Both the position numbers and the translations under genes were made by a program. From assembly GCA_000495415.1 (NCBI GenBank), contig AWGX01000660.1, positions 1 to 13,881 on the forward strand: a stretch of DNA of 13,881 bases. Reading direction: 5' to 3'. This document shows positions 6,898 to 13,859 of this stretch, in pieces. How positions within the stretch are numbered: the first letter of the stretch is position 1; every line of letters begins with the position of its first letter. The stretch comes from Smithella sp. ME-1. Its GTDB lineage: Bacteria > Desulfobacterota > Syntrophia > Syntrophales > Smithellaceae. A model generated the notes under the pieces. It saw only the letters and a list, made by a program, of their open reading frames with translations, was not told the DNA's origin and made no database searches.

Positions 6898-7230
6898 TTA
6901 AAAAATGCTTTTGTCGGTCGGCCTTCTTTCGGGAATGTATTTGTGCTCAAATTTCCCTTCATTCCATTCGGGAGAGACATATAAGTTGCAGTAACAACTG
7001 CCATATTCTTTAACATCTTCCGCCCGATACTGGCAGGGGCAGATAATATCCGCATCTTTTTCGCGAGTGCCCGCGGCCAGGCGGCAGGGGCAGGACATAT
7101 ATCCGTAACGGTCTTTATTGACTATCAAATCAGCTAAAATACTTAGAACCCAGTCTTTATCTTTATTAAAGAAATAACCTTTAGGTTCCTGGACCTTTTT
7201 TAACATATCGTATAGTTCGGCGGGAGACAT
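6898..7230 (-). CDS. Ferredoxin-thioredoxin reductase-like catalytic subunit
   Basis: A 110-residue iron-sulfur disulfide reductase of the FTR catalytic-chain family, expected to pass electrons from ferredoxin through a [4Fe-4S] cluster to a protein disulfide. The three CxC motifs are CPC (47-49), CPC (64-66) and CYC (79-81). By alignment with the Synechocystis enzyme, Cys47, 64, 66 and 79 would hold the cluster and Cys49/Cys81 the active disulfide. Two departures stand out: the gaps are 14 and 12 residues instead of 16 and 8, and the His of the third motif (CHC) is Tyr80. No FTR variable subunit is encoded nearby, so it resembles the non-photosynthetic ferredoxin:disulfide reductases of anaerobes. 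Its ATG shares one base with the stop of the glutaredoxin gene (TAATG), making the glutaredoxin the likely partner. Confidence 0.88.
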   Translation of the reverse strand: MSPAELYDMLKKVQEPKGYFFNKDKDWVLSILADLIVNKDRYGYMSCPCRLAAGTREKDADIICPCQYRAEDVKEYGSCYCNLYVSPEWNEGKFEHKYIPERRPTDKSIF

Positions 7231-7481
7231 TAAATACCTAAAGCCTCCTTGATGTCGTTTTCTCTGAATCCTATAATAATAGTATCGCCGATAATGATTG
7301 TCGGGAAGGACTTATTGGGATTATATTGCATGACTTCTTCCAGAACTTTCTGCCTGGCATCACCTTGCAACAAATCAACGTCAATACAATCAAAAGGAAT
7401 TCCGTTATCCTGCATAAATTTCTTTGTCGCTTTGCAATGACTGCACGTACTCAAAGTAAACATCTTGACTTTAGCGGCCAT
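7230..7481 (-). CDS. Glutaredoxin/NrdH-like thiol-disulfide carrier
   Basis: An 83-residue thioredoxin-fold protein with the redox motif CSHC at 13-16 after a first beta strand (KVKMFTL) and the cis-proline loop SFPTIIIG (about 58-65), followed by GFRENDIKEAL. Length and layout fit the glutaredoxin/NrdH group; the CSHC motif differs from the CPYC of glutathione-dependent glutaredoxins, so reduction by a protein such as the FTR-like product of the next gene is more likely than by glutathione. A strong AAGGAG lies 7 bases before the ATG. It overlaps the FTR-like gene by one base, which implies coupled, near-equimolar synthesis. Known targets of such carriers include ribonucleotide reductase and peroxiredoxins; none is encoded here. 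Confidence 0.88.
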   Translation of the reverse strand: MAAKVKMFTLSTCSHCKATKKFMQDNGIPFDCIDVDLLQGDARQKVLEEVMQYNPNKSFPTIIIGDTIIIGFRENDIKEALGI

Positions 7482-7559
7482 GTTTTTCTCCTTGATTTTT
7501 GATGTTCTTATTTAACCGGATTTCATGAAAATGGCAATTGGTTATTTTAGGAATAAGGC

Positions 7560-7589
7560 ATATTAACGAAGACAGGATTCGTTTGCCAA
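7560..7589 (-). promoter_or_regulatory. Candidate promoter of the glutaredoxin-FTR pair
   Basis: In the 116-base gap after the NUDIX gene, minus-strand TTGGCA (7589-7584, five of six consensus bases) is followed after 18 bases by TAATAT (7565-7560). It would give a leader of about 70 bases. No terminator is visible after the NUDIX stop, so read-through from upstream is also possible. Confidence 0.35.
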
Positions 7590-7597
7590 ATAAAATC

Positions 7598-8596
7598 TTA
7601 AATCTCCTCATGCCCTCTGGTGAAATAAAATGTTGCTAAATCAAAAAAGATAGTCATGCGTCTTTGCAGTTCGAAAGTCATGAAGAGTTCAAGATTTTTC
7701 TGCAGTGCATCCTGCGCCAGTGCGAATGTCCAGATGTGCTTGCGGATCAGGCTCAAAGCGCTGAGAGCTTCGCTGATTTGAAAGCCTGATCTCTTTCTTT
7801 CTTTACCGAGCTTTGTATAAAAGCTTTTGATTTTTTCTACATCATGCAGGCCGCCCAGCCACAGAGTTAACTGAGAAAGAATTCTATCGCATATGTTATA
7901 TAAAACAGTTCTCTCAACGTTGTGGTATTCAGTGGTAGAAGGATTTATCAGAACATCGTCCAGCCATTGTTCAATAATCTTTTGTTTGTTTTTGATGATT
8001 ATATTGACCAGACGGCGTGTAAGAGAATTTTTAACGACTGCGGATGGAAGGTTTTTTTTATCGGTGTGCTCAATGGAATCAAATATTGCCCAGTAATCTC
8101 TTCTACTCTTAATATATTCGTCCAGCGCGAGTTTATTGGAGCGGAAGGCGAGCGGCGGCAGTTTATTTACCGGCCAGAAGCGGGCTTGCGAACAGTCATC
8201 GCCGGCGCAGAGTTTTCCTCCGGTTTGTTGAACGACAAAAGTCAAAAAAAGCAGATCGCCATAAAAACGGCTTTTATAGGAATCAACATCCAGTAACTTT
8301 ATAATTTTGCCCCTGATGCCTGTTTCTTCTTCCAGTTCGCGCAGAGCGGCTTGTTCGATACTTTCTCCCGCTTCAGCAAATCCTGTCGGCAGACACCATA
8401 ATCCCTTGGATGGAGCTCTGTCGCGTTTGACCAGGAGTATCTGACGGGAAGATTCGAGAATCGAGGAAACCACCGGCAAGGGATTTTCATAGAAATAGGA
8501 GTTACAGGCAGGGCAGAAGTCCCTCTGAACGTTATCTTCGTATTTCTTTATGATTATTTCGCCGCAGTAAATACAGTGTTTTCGTTGTTTCTTCAT
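7598..8596 (-). CDS. Zinc-ribbon NUDIX hydrolase fused to an RsbRD-N-like domain
   Basis: A 332-residue three-part protein. Residues 8-31 form a zinc ribbon (Cys8/11 and Cys28/31) as in NADH-pyrophosphatase-type NUDIX proteins. Residues 40-165 are a NUDIX domain with a complete box at 72-94 (G72, E78, R86-E87, E90-E91, G93), so hydrolysis of a nucleoside-diphosphate-linked substrate is expected. Residues about 190-332 are a separate helical domain that resembles the N-terminal sensor domain of RsbRD stressosome proteins (EQWLDDVL, LGKERKRSGFQISEAL, LIRKHIWTF, then FDLATFYFTRGHEE). The start chosen, ATG at 8596, shares one base with the methyltransferase stop (TAATG) and follows GAGGAT at a good distance; the longer frame from 8629 would add 11 residues with no such support. 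NUDIX is certain; the C-terminal assignment is by eye. Confidence 0.88.
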   Translation of the reverse strand: MKKQRKHCIYCGEIIIKKYEDNVQRDFCPACNSYFYENPLPVVSSILESSRQILLVKRDRAPSKGLWCLPTGFAEAGESIEQAALRELEEETGIRGKIIKLLDVDSYKSRFYGDLLFLTFVVQQTGGKLCAGDDCSQARFWPVNKLPPLAFRSNKLALDEYIKSRRDYWAIFDSIEHTDKKNLPSAVVKNSLTRRLVNIIIKNKQKIIEQWLDDVLINPSTTEYHNVERTVLYNICDRILSQLTLWLGGLHDVEKIKSFYTKLGKERKRSGFQISEALSALSLIRKHIWTFALAQDALQKNLELFMTFELQRRMTIFFDLATFYFTRGHEEI

Positions 8597-9453
8597 TATG
8601 TATCCTCTGGTTTTATAGGCTTTGAACAAATAAAAATCCTGTCATCCTTGCACATGGTAACAAAATTTTTCTTCATGGCCGTGTCCTGCAATTCGTTAAG
8701 AAGCTGATGGGCTATGTTTTTGTTGTGAGCTTCCGTTCCCATCAGGAAAAAAGATTTCTTAAATTGAAAGTAATCCAGGAAGTGGTCTATTTCGTGAGGC
8801 TGAAAAACCAGAGTGTTTTTGAAATCGATTGATTGTACCTTTCCGAAGCACGGTTGAAGGAGTGTTTTTCCTTTTTCAGCGGAAAACTGATCGAAAATAA
8901 CTTCTATCGGCAATTGCTGATTAGGGTCGAGGAAGTTGTTTTGCTTAAGAATTTTTTTAACAATACCTACCATTTCCCGCATATCCTCGCGGGAATGAGT
9001 GATGGTTATGAAAAGGCCGTCTTTTTTGAGGATACGAGCAATTTGGGGAATCATGTGAGGGAAGAAATATAATGCATAACTGCAAATAACCAAATCATAA
9101 GAATCGGGGGAATACTTTACTATTTGTTCAATACCTGAAGAGGAAAACTTTCCCTGATATCCGGCGCGCCGGCAGGCATCCAGAAAGAAAGGCCTATATT
9201 CGGAAATGATATCAATACCGGTGATAGTTGCGTCCGGATGAAGTTTATTTTTCAGAGCTTCGGTAAACGCGCCGAAAGCGCATCCTAATTCCAGAATATT
9301 TTGAAGGGTAGAGAGATCAACCTGTTTTAAAGCTGTTTTTCTGATATCTTCTTTATTTGTGGAAAAACGGCGAATTAATTGAGCTATTGCCAGGTGTTTT
9401 TGTACATCACGAAATACTTTACGAATCTTTTTTTTATCCAGACCTTCCGCCAT
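8596..9453 (-). CDS. Class I SAM-dependent methyltransferase
   Basis: A 285-residue soluble methyltransferase with unknown substrate. Motif I, ILELGCAFGAF, is at 53-63 and binds S-adenosylmethionine; Asp81 in TGIDI is the acidic residue that holds the ribose; DSYDLVICSYALYFF (117-131) matches motif IV and ILKKDGLFITITHS the post-motif strand. The N-terminal 45 residues are basic and helical, and a C-terminal extension of about 130 residues after the core probably forms the substrate cap. It does not clearly match BioC, UbiE or another named group. GAGGT lies 6 bases before the ATG. The stop codon overlaps the NUDIX start by one base, so the two products are made together and may act on the same metabolite. 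Confidence 0.85.
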   Translation of the reverse strand: MAEGLDKKKIRKVFRDVQKHLAIAQLIRRFSTNKEDIRKTALKQVDLSTLQNILELGCAFGAFTEALKNKLHPDATITGIDIISEYRPFFLDACRRAGYQGKFSSSGIEQIVKYSPDSYDLVICSYALYFFPHMIPQIARILKKDGLFITITHSREDMREMVGIVKKILKQNNFLDPNQQLPIEVIFDQFSAEKGKTLLQPCFGKVQSIDFKNTLVFQPHEIDHFLDYFQFKKSFFLMGTEAHNKNIAHQLLNELQDTAMKKNFVTMCKDDRIFICSKPIKPEDT

Positions 9454-9490
9454 ATTAGAACCTCAACCGAAAGTATTACCCCGCTTGCAG

Positions 9491-9518
9491 AAAGCCTCCG
9501 GCTCATGCCGGAGGGGCT
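9491..9518 (-). terminator. GC-rich hairpin after rpiB
   Basis: CCTCCGGC (9495-9502) and GCCGGAGG (9507-9514) form a perfect 8-bp stem with a four-base TCAT loop; AGCC/GGCT can lengthen it with a small bulge. It begins about 10 bases after the rpiB stop codon. On the minus strand it is followed by CTTTCTGC, a poor U tract, so it may terminate only partly and let some transcripts reach the methyltransferase gene. It is the most stable hairpin noticed in the window. Confidence 0.55.
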
Positions 9519-9523
9519 CCACT

Positions 9524-9970
9524 TTAAACTGTTTTTTCTGCCTCCATTATCTTTTCCACTCTTCGTATGTGCCGGTCACCGGCAAAGTTTGTGTCCATAA
9601 ATTTTTCAATCATTTTGGTCACGGGAACCGTATATTTTACTCTGCCGCCGAAAGCGATAAAATTAGCATCATTATGCGCTTTGGCCATTTCGGCGGTAAA
9701 CAAGTCATGAATTAAGGCGCATCGGATACCTTTAACTTTATTTGCGGTTATGGATACACCAATTCCTGTACCGCAAAGAAGAATGCCGAAATCATATCCG
9801 CCCTTTTTAAATTCATTGCAGGCAAGCGCAGCGATATCGGGGTAATCTACAGGATCTTCGCTGTTTACGCCCATATCCTTTACGTCACAATTCTTTGTTT
9901 TTAAGAATGATACGATTTCGCTTTTTAAAGCGACGGCTCCATGATCTGAGGCAATAATAATTTTTCTCAT
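9524..9970 (-). CDS. rpiB: Ribose-5-phosphate isomerase B
   Basis: A 148-residue cytosolic enzyme of the RpiB/LacAB family that interconverts ribose 5-phosphate and ribulose 5-phosphate. Asp9-His10 in IIASDHGA, the active-site Cys66 in LLCGTGIGVS and His99 in KAHNDANF fall at the same positions as Asp9, His10, Cys66 and His99 of E. coli RpiB. A frame starting two codons earlier (9976) is possible, but GGGGGA touches that ATG, whereas it is spaced 6 bases from the ATG at 9970; the residue numbering also supports 9970. Ribulose 5-phosphate is the precursor of arabinose 5-phosphate, a substrate of the KdsA product encoded at the right end, though the genes are on opposite strands. A GC-rich hairpin follows. 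Confidence 0.95.
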   Translation of the reverse strand: MRKIIIASDHGAVALKSEIVSFLKTKNCDVKDMGVNSEDPVDYPDIAALACNEFKKGGYDFGILLCGTGIGVSITANKVKGIRCALIHDLFTAEMAKAHNDANFIAFGGRVKYTVPVTKMIEKFMDTNFAGDRHIRRVEKIMEAEKTV

Positions 9971-10084
9971 TAGCATTCCCCCGATAGAATTATTTCGAAT
10001 TACATATCTCTTATTTTTACGAGATTGCGAAATAAGTCAATAAAAAATCTTTGCTTCAAAGGCATATTTGCGTTAAAAAGTGAC

Positions 10085-10975
10085 ATGCAGGAATTACTGG
10101 CAAAGTATTTTAATTATCTTTTAATAGAGCGTGGCATGGCCCAAAATACACTGGAATCGTACGGGCGTGATTTACGAAGGTTTATTTCCTTTGTTCAGGA
10201 GAAAAGAAAGATAACTGATATAAAAGAAGTAACACCGGAAGCTGTTGTTGAATATTTGACAAATATCAGAAAGGAAGGCCTGGCGGCCAATTCGATGAAC
10301 AGGGCGCTTGCCGCTTTAAGAGGATTTTATAAGTATCTACTTCGTGAAAAGATAATAACTCAAAATCCTCTGGCCAATATTGAATTAGCCAAAGTCTGGA
10401 TGAAACTTCCCGATACAATCAGCAAGGAGGAGATGAAAACCATTCTGGCCCAACCCGGCGATCAAAGTATAGCTGCTATTCGCAATACCGCTATGCTGGA
10501 GCTCTTATATGCGACGGGAATCCGTGTTTCAGAATTGATTAATCTGACCATGAACAGTGTCAACTGGCAGGTCGGTTTTCTGATTGTAATGGGGAAGGGA
10601 AGTAAAGAAAGAATTGTGCCTGTCGGCAAAATAGCTTACGATTGCACCAGACGTTATGTGGATGAGATCAGGCCGAAGCTGATGCAGAATAAGAGTACGG
10701 ATGTTTTATTTTTAAACCGCTTTGGGAAAAAATTCACCCGACAGGGTTTTTGGAAAATAGTTGTCGGTTATGCTAAACAGACCGGATTGCAGAAAAAAGT
10801 TTATCCGCATACTTTCCGTCATTCTTTTGCGTCGCATCTTTTGGAAGGAGGCGCGGATTTGCGTACGGTACAGGTAATGCTGGGGCATTCCGATATTTCC
10901 ACAACGCAGATTTACACGCATGTAACAAGGGAAAAGTTAAGAGAAATTCACCAGAAATATCATCCGAGGGGCTGA
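10085..10975 (+). CDS. xerD: Tyrosine recombinase XerD
   Basis: A 296-residue site-specific recombinase that, with XerC, resolves chromosome dimers at dif. The N-terminal SAM-like core-binding domain covers about 1-88, the catalytic domain about 108-296. All catalytic residues are visible: Arg147 (TGIRVSEL), the hairpin Lys in GKGSKER, His242 and Arg245 (PHTFRHSFA), His268 (LGHSD) and nucleophile Tyr277 (TTQIYTHV). The ending REIHQKYHPRG matches the C terminus of XerD rather than XerC. The frame is open upstream to a TTG at 10025, but that codon has no properly spaced ribosome site and adds 20 residues not seen in the 298-residue E. coli protein; ATG 10085 is preferred, although its own ribosome site (AAGTG) is weak. 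It diverges from rpiB. Confidence 0.94.
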   Translation: MQELLAKYFNYLLIERGMAQNTLESYGRDLRRFISFVQEKRKITDIKEVTPEAVVEYLTNIRKEGLAANSMNRALAALRGFYKYLLREKIITQNPLANIELAKVWMKLPDTISKEEMKTILAQPGDQSIAAIRNTAMLELLYATGIRVSELINLTMNSVNWQVGFLIVMGKGSKERIVPVGKIAYDCTRRYVDEIRPKLMQNKSTDVLFLNRFGKKFTRQGFWKIVVGYAKQTGLQKKVYPHTFRHSFASHLLEGGADLRTVQVMLGHSDISTTQIYTHVTREKLREIHQKYHPRG

Positions 10976-11010
10976 GTGCGATAGAGAACTTATTATTTAT
11001 TGAGGGATAA

Positions 11011-13035
11011 ATGACGAATCGACGATTAAATAATGAAGGACAAAACATAAAAGCATTGTTTCCAGTAAAAAAAGTATTGATTGGATTTGTTTGCGTCATT
11101 ATGAGTTTCATCATTATATTTATTTTCTATCCTAAACCTTTCCGTTCTTTTGTTTTTCATACCTCCAGAGCAAAAAACACATTTTCTTATTACGTTTTAA
11201 ATTCCAAACCTCATTTCTATTATCTGGAAATGGAAAAAAACGGTAAGGACATTCGGACAAGTGAAAAAGAAGCGTTAGAGGTGACATACCGCGATGAATT
11301 TGTGATTAAGTCTGTCGTCAGTGATGATTTGACGGGCAAATACATGAGCGTAAGGGTCGAGGGGCTAAACAAAGGTAATAACGATCTGGGAATTTTATTA
11401 AAAGGTGTTGAGATCGTTGATAAAATAATTAAAAGCGGAGACATGATAAATGATTCCGGAATAGTATCCGGTTATAAAATCTTAATTAATTATCGAAATG
11501 AAAAAATAGCTTCTGTTCCTATTCAGGTTCTAATAACGCCTCAGGATTGGTTTCGGTTTGCCAAGGATTCTTCAAATGTAAAAGAACAAATCGAATATTT
11601 AAAAAAAGCAATAGAATTGAATAAAAATGATGTCAGCGTGCGTAAGATTCTTGCCGGCATCTATTCGCGGCAGGGCAGGCTGGACGAAGCCATCGGGCAA
11701 TATAAAGAGGTCATAGAGATTAAACCGGATGATGTAATAGCTTTAAACGAACTGGCCAAATGCTATATTAAGAAAAAAGAATTTGACGACGCTATGAAGA
11801 TAGCAAGACAGACAATCAAAATCAATCCGAGGGAAGCACAGGCTTATGTCAGCCTCGCTATTTCCATGGCAGAAAAAGGAATGTGGGATCAGGCGATACA
11901 AAATTATCGGGAAGCTGTAAAGATTGAACCGGGTGATTATCCGGTCAGATTAAAGTTAGCTGAAGCCTATAAAAATAAAAACCTGATTACTTCAGCTATT
12001 GAAGAATATAAATACATTGCTGAACATTCGAATGAGGCGGACCAGGCGCTGCTTGCCTTGGGTGATATTTATTTAAAACAAAAAAAATACGAGTCTGCCA
12101 TTAAATATTATAGAGAAGTTATCAAAAAACAACCGAAATCGGTAGTGGCCTATGCCAATCTTGCTTCCGCTTACGCCGGAATGGGGAAATGGCCGGAAGA
12201 ACTTAACAGCTTAAAGCAGGCGGTTTTATTAAATCCCAATGAACCGACAGTTCGCTTTAATCTGGGTGCGGCTTACGAAAGAAAAGGAATGAGTTCCGAA
12301 GCAATTAAAGAATACGAAAATGTATTAAAAATTAATTCTGAAGATAACGATGCGTTGGAACGTTTGGGTGATCTGTCGCTTAAAAATAAGAAATATATTC
12401 AGGCTGTAAAATATTACGAAAAACTGGCGTTGAAGTCTTCTAAGAATAGCGCTGTTTATGCCAGTTTAGGTTTTGCCTATGGTGAGTTAAAGAAATATGC
12501 TGCTTCCGCTGAAAATTACGAAAAAGCAATTAAGTACGGTGCTAAAAACTCCAATTTGCATTATAATCTGGCCTATGCATACGATAAGATGGGAAAAGAG
12601 AAAAAAGCAATCGCCGAATATGAAAAAATATCTCCGCCGACTAAGGAAGCATTAAGTATTCTTGGCGGATATTATTTAAAAGAAAAGAAATGTGCACAGG
12701 CAATCAAGTATTATAAAAAAATAGTTGATATGGAACCGAAGAGGGCGTCTTCTTATGCCGGATTAGGTTATGCTTATGCCTCCTGCAATGAATGGGATAC
12801 GGCCATTAAGAATTATCGGATTGCGTTGAAATATGATCATGAAGATAGTGAGCTTTACGCAAATTTAGGAGAGGCTTACGAGAAAAAGGGAATGATTCAG
12901 GCGGCCTTAAAGGCATACAACAGTGCCTATGAGCTTAATCCGGAATCGACAAAAGCCGCCCAAAGAATACCAAAACTAAAAATTCAACTTTTGCAGAAAA
13001 AAGCGCAAAAGGATACAAGGAGTGACGAAGAATGA
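11011..13035 (+). CDS. Membrane-anchored protein with about 13 TPRs
   Basis: A 674-residue protein of unknown function. A basic N terminus and one transmembrane segment (about 21-41) predict an inside-to-outside anchor, with the rest in the periplasm. Residues about 45-180 are strand-rich and unrecognised. From about 205 to 650 run some 13 tandem 34-residue TPRs, each with the A..Y...G..D.AI..Y..A/V pattern and a Pro near position 32; a half repeat (YLKKAIELNKNDV) precedes them and unit 10 is shortened (EKISPPTKEA). The C terminus is charged. Such superhelical arrays usually hold partner proteins. The ATG follows GAGGG closely, 35 bases after xerD. The stop overlaps kdsA by four bases, so a link to the cell envelope or lipopolysaccharide assembly is plausible but unproven. 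Confidence 0.85.
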   Translation: MTNRRLNNEGQNIKALFPVKKVLIGFVCVIMSFIIIFIFYPKPFRSFVFHTSRAKNTFSYYVLNSKPHFYYLEMEKNGKDIRTSEKEALEVTYRDEFVIKSVVSDDLTGKYMSVRVEGLNKGNNDLGILLKGVEIVDKIIKSGDMINDSGIVSGYKILINYRNEKIASVPIQVLITPQDWFRFAKDSSNVKEQIEYLKKAIELNKNDVSVRKILAGIYSRQGRLDEAIGQYKEVIEIKPDDVIALNELAKCYIKKKEFDDAMKIARQTIKINPREAQAYVSLAISMAEKGMWDQAIQNYREAVKIEPGDYPVRLKLAEAYKNKNLITSAIEEYKYIAEHSNEADQALLALGDIYLKQKKYESAIKYYREVIKKQPKSVVAYANLASAYAGMGKWPEELNSLKQAVLLNPNEPTVRFNLGAAYERKGMSSEAIKEYENVLKINSEDNDALERLGDLSLKNKKYIQAVKYYEKLALKSSKNSAVYASLGFAYGELKKYAASAENYEKAIKYGAKNSNLHYNLAYAYDKMGKEKKAIAEYEKISPPTKEALSILGGYYLKEKKCAQAIKYYKKIVDMEPKRASSYAGLGYAYASCNEWDTAIKNYRIALKYDHEDSELYANLGEAYEKKGMIQAALKAYNSAYELNPESTKAAQRIPKLKIQLLQKKAQKDTRSDEE

Positions 13036-13859
13036 AGCGAATAAAGATAGGAGATTTTATTATAGGAGATAATAAGAAATTTGTTTTAATTGCCGGTCCG
13101 TGCATTTTGGAAAACGAAGCAGCGGCAATGAATACGGCTCAATATCTGAAAAAGCTCACGGCAAAGTTGAAAATTCCTTTCATCTTTAAAGCTTCTTACG
13201 ACAAGGCCAATAGAACTTCAATTAAATCTTACAGAGGACCGGGAGCAAAGAAAGGATTGGCCATATTGGAAAAGATAAAAGCAGATTTGAATATACCGGT
13301 GCTTTCTGATGTGCATCGTTTCGAAGAAATTGACGCGGCTGCGAAGATTCTGGATGTAGTACAGGTTCCGGCTTTTCTTTGCCGTCAGACAGATTTTATT
13401 ACAGAAATTGCCAAAAAGGCGCGCATAATCAATATCAAGAAAGGGCAGTTTCTTGCTCCCTGGGATATGGCAAATGTTATAGATAAGGCCAGAAAAGCCG
13501 GTAATGAAAATATCATGATTACTGAAAGAGGAGCATCGTTCGGTTATAATAATCTTGTTTTCGATGTTCGTTCATTACCGATTGTCAGAAATATGGGGTA
13601 TCCGGTAATCTTTGACGCTACCCATTCAGTTCAATTGCCCGGAGGAGAGGGAACTTCTTCAGGCGGGCAAAGGGATATGGTGAAATATTTGGCACGAGCA
13701 GCCGTAGCCGCCGGTGTTGACGGAATATTTTTTGAAGTTCACAAAAATCCCGAGAAAGCTTTATGCGACGGCGCCAATTCGCTCTATCTTAATGAACTGG
13801 AAAATTTATTGACGATGCTAAAGACGATTGACAGTTTGATTAAATCTCCAATAAAATAA
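13032..13859 (+). CDS. kdsA: KDO-8-phosphate synthase, metal-dependent class
   Basis: A 275-residue cytosolic enzyme that condenses phosphoenolpyruvate with arabinose 5-phosphate to give KDO-8-phosphate, the first committed step to the KDO of lipid A-core. AGPC (21-24), KASYDKANRTS, PAFLCRQTD, KKGQFLAPWD, ERGASFGYNNL and DATHSVQLPGG are all family signatures. The metal ligands of the A. aeolicus enzyme (Cys11, His185, Glu222, Asp233) correspond to Cys24, His198, Glu235 and Asp246 here, each offset by exactly 13, so this is the metal-dependent class; E. coli KdsA has Asn in place of the Cys. AAGGAG lies 9 bases before the ATG, inside the TPR gene, and the ATGA overlap points to coupled translation. 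The gene marks the host as lipopolysaccharide-bearing. Confidence 0.97.
   Translation: MKRIKIGDFIIGDNKKFVLIAGPCILENEAAAMNTAQYLKKLTAKLKIPFIFKASYDKANRTSIKSYRGPGAKKGLAILEKIKADLNIPVLSDVHRFEEIDAAAKILDVVQVPAFLCRQTDFITEIAKKARIINIKKGQFLAPWDMANVIDKARKAGNENIMITERGASFGYNNLVFDVRSLPIVRNMGYPVIFDATHSVQLPGGEGTSSGGQRDMVKYLARAAVAAGVDGIFFEVHKNPEKALCDGANSLYLNELENLLTMLKTIDSLIKSPIK

Noticed and set aside
6870..6899. Perfect plus-strand TTGACA at 6870-6875 as an antisense promoter into the FTR-like gene
   Set aside because: No acceptable -10 box lies 16-18 bases downstream; a -35 match alone in AT-rich DNA is weak.
7528..7548. Imperfect palindrome AAAAT...CAATTG...ATTTT upstream of the glutaredoxin gene
   Set aside because: Only five outer bases and the central hexamer match, which is expected by chance in AT-rich DNA.
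7922..8296. 124-codon plus-strand reading frame inside the NUDIX gene
   Set aside because: It lies antisense to a clearly conserved coding region and its translation shows no recognisable domain; treated as a shadow frame.
8597..8629. Longer NUDIX start at ATG 8629
   Set aside because: It would overlap the methyltransferase by 34 bases, while ATG 8596 forms a TAATG overlap with a well-placed GAGGAT.
10025..10084. Longer XerD start at TTG 10025
   Set aside because: The TTG has no properly spaced ribosome site and would add 20 residues not found in XerD; ATG 10085 gives the family's usual length and residue numbering.
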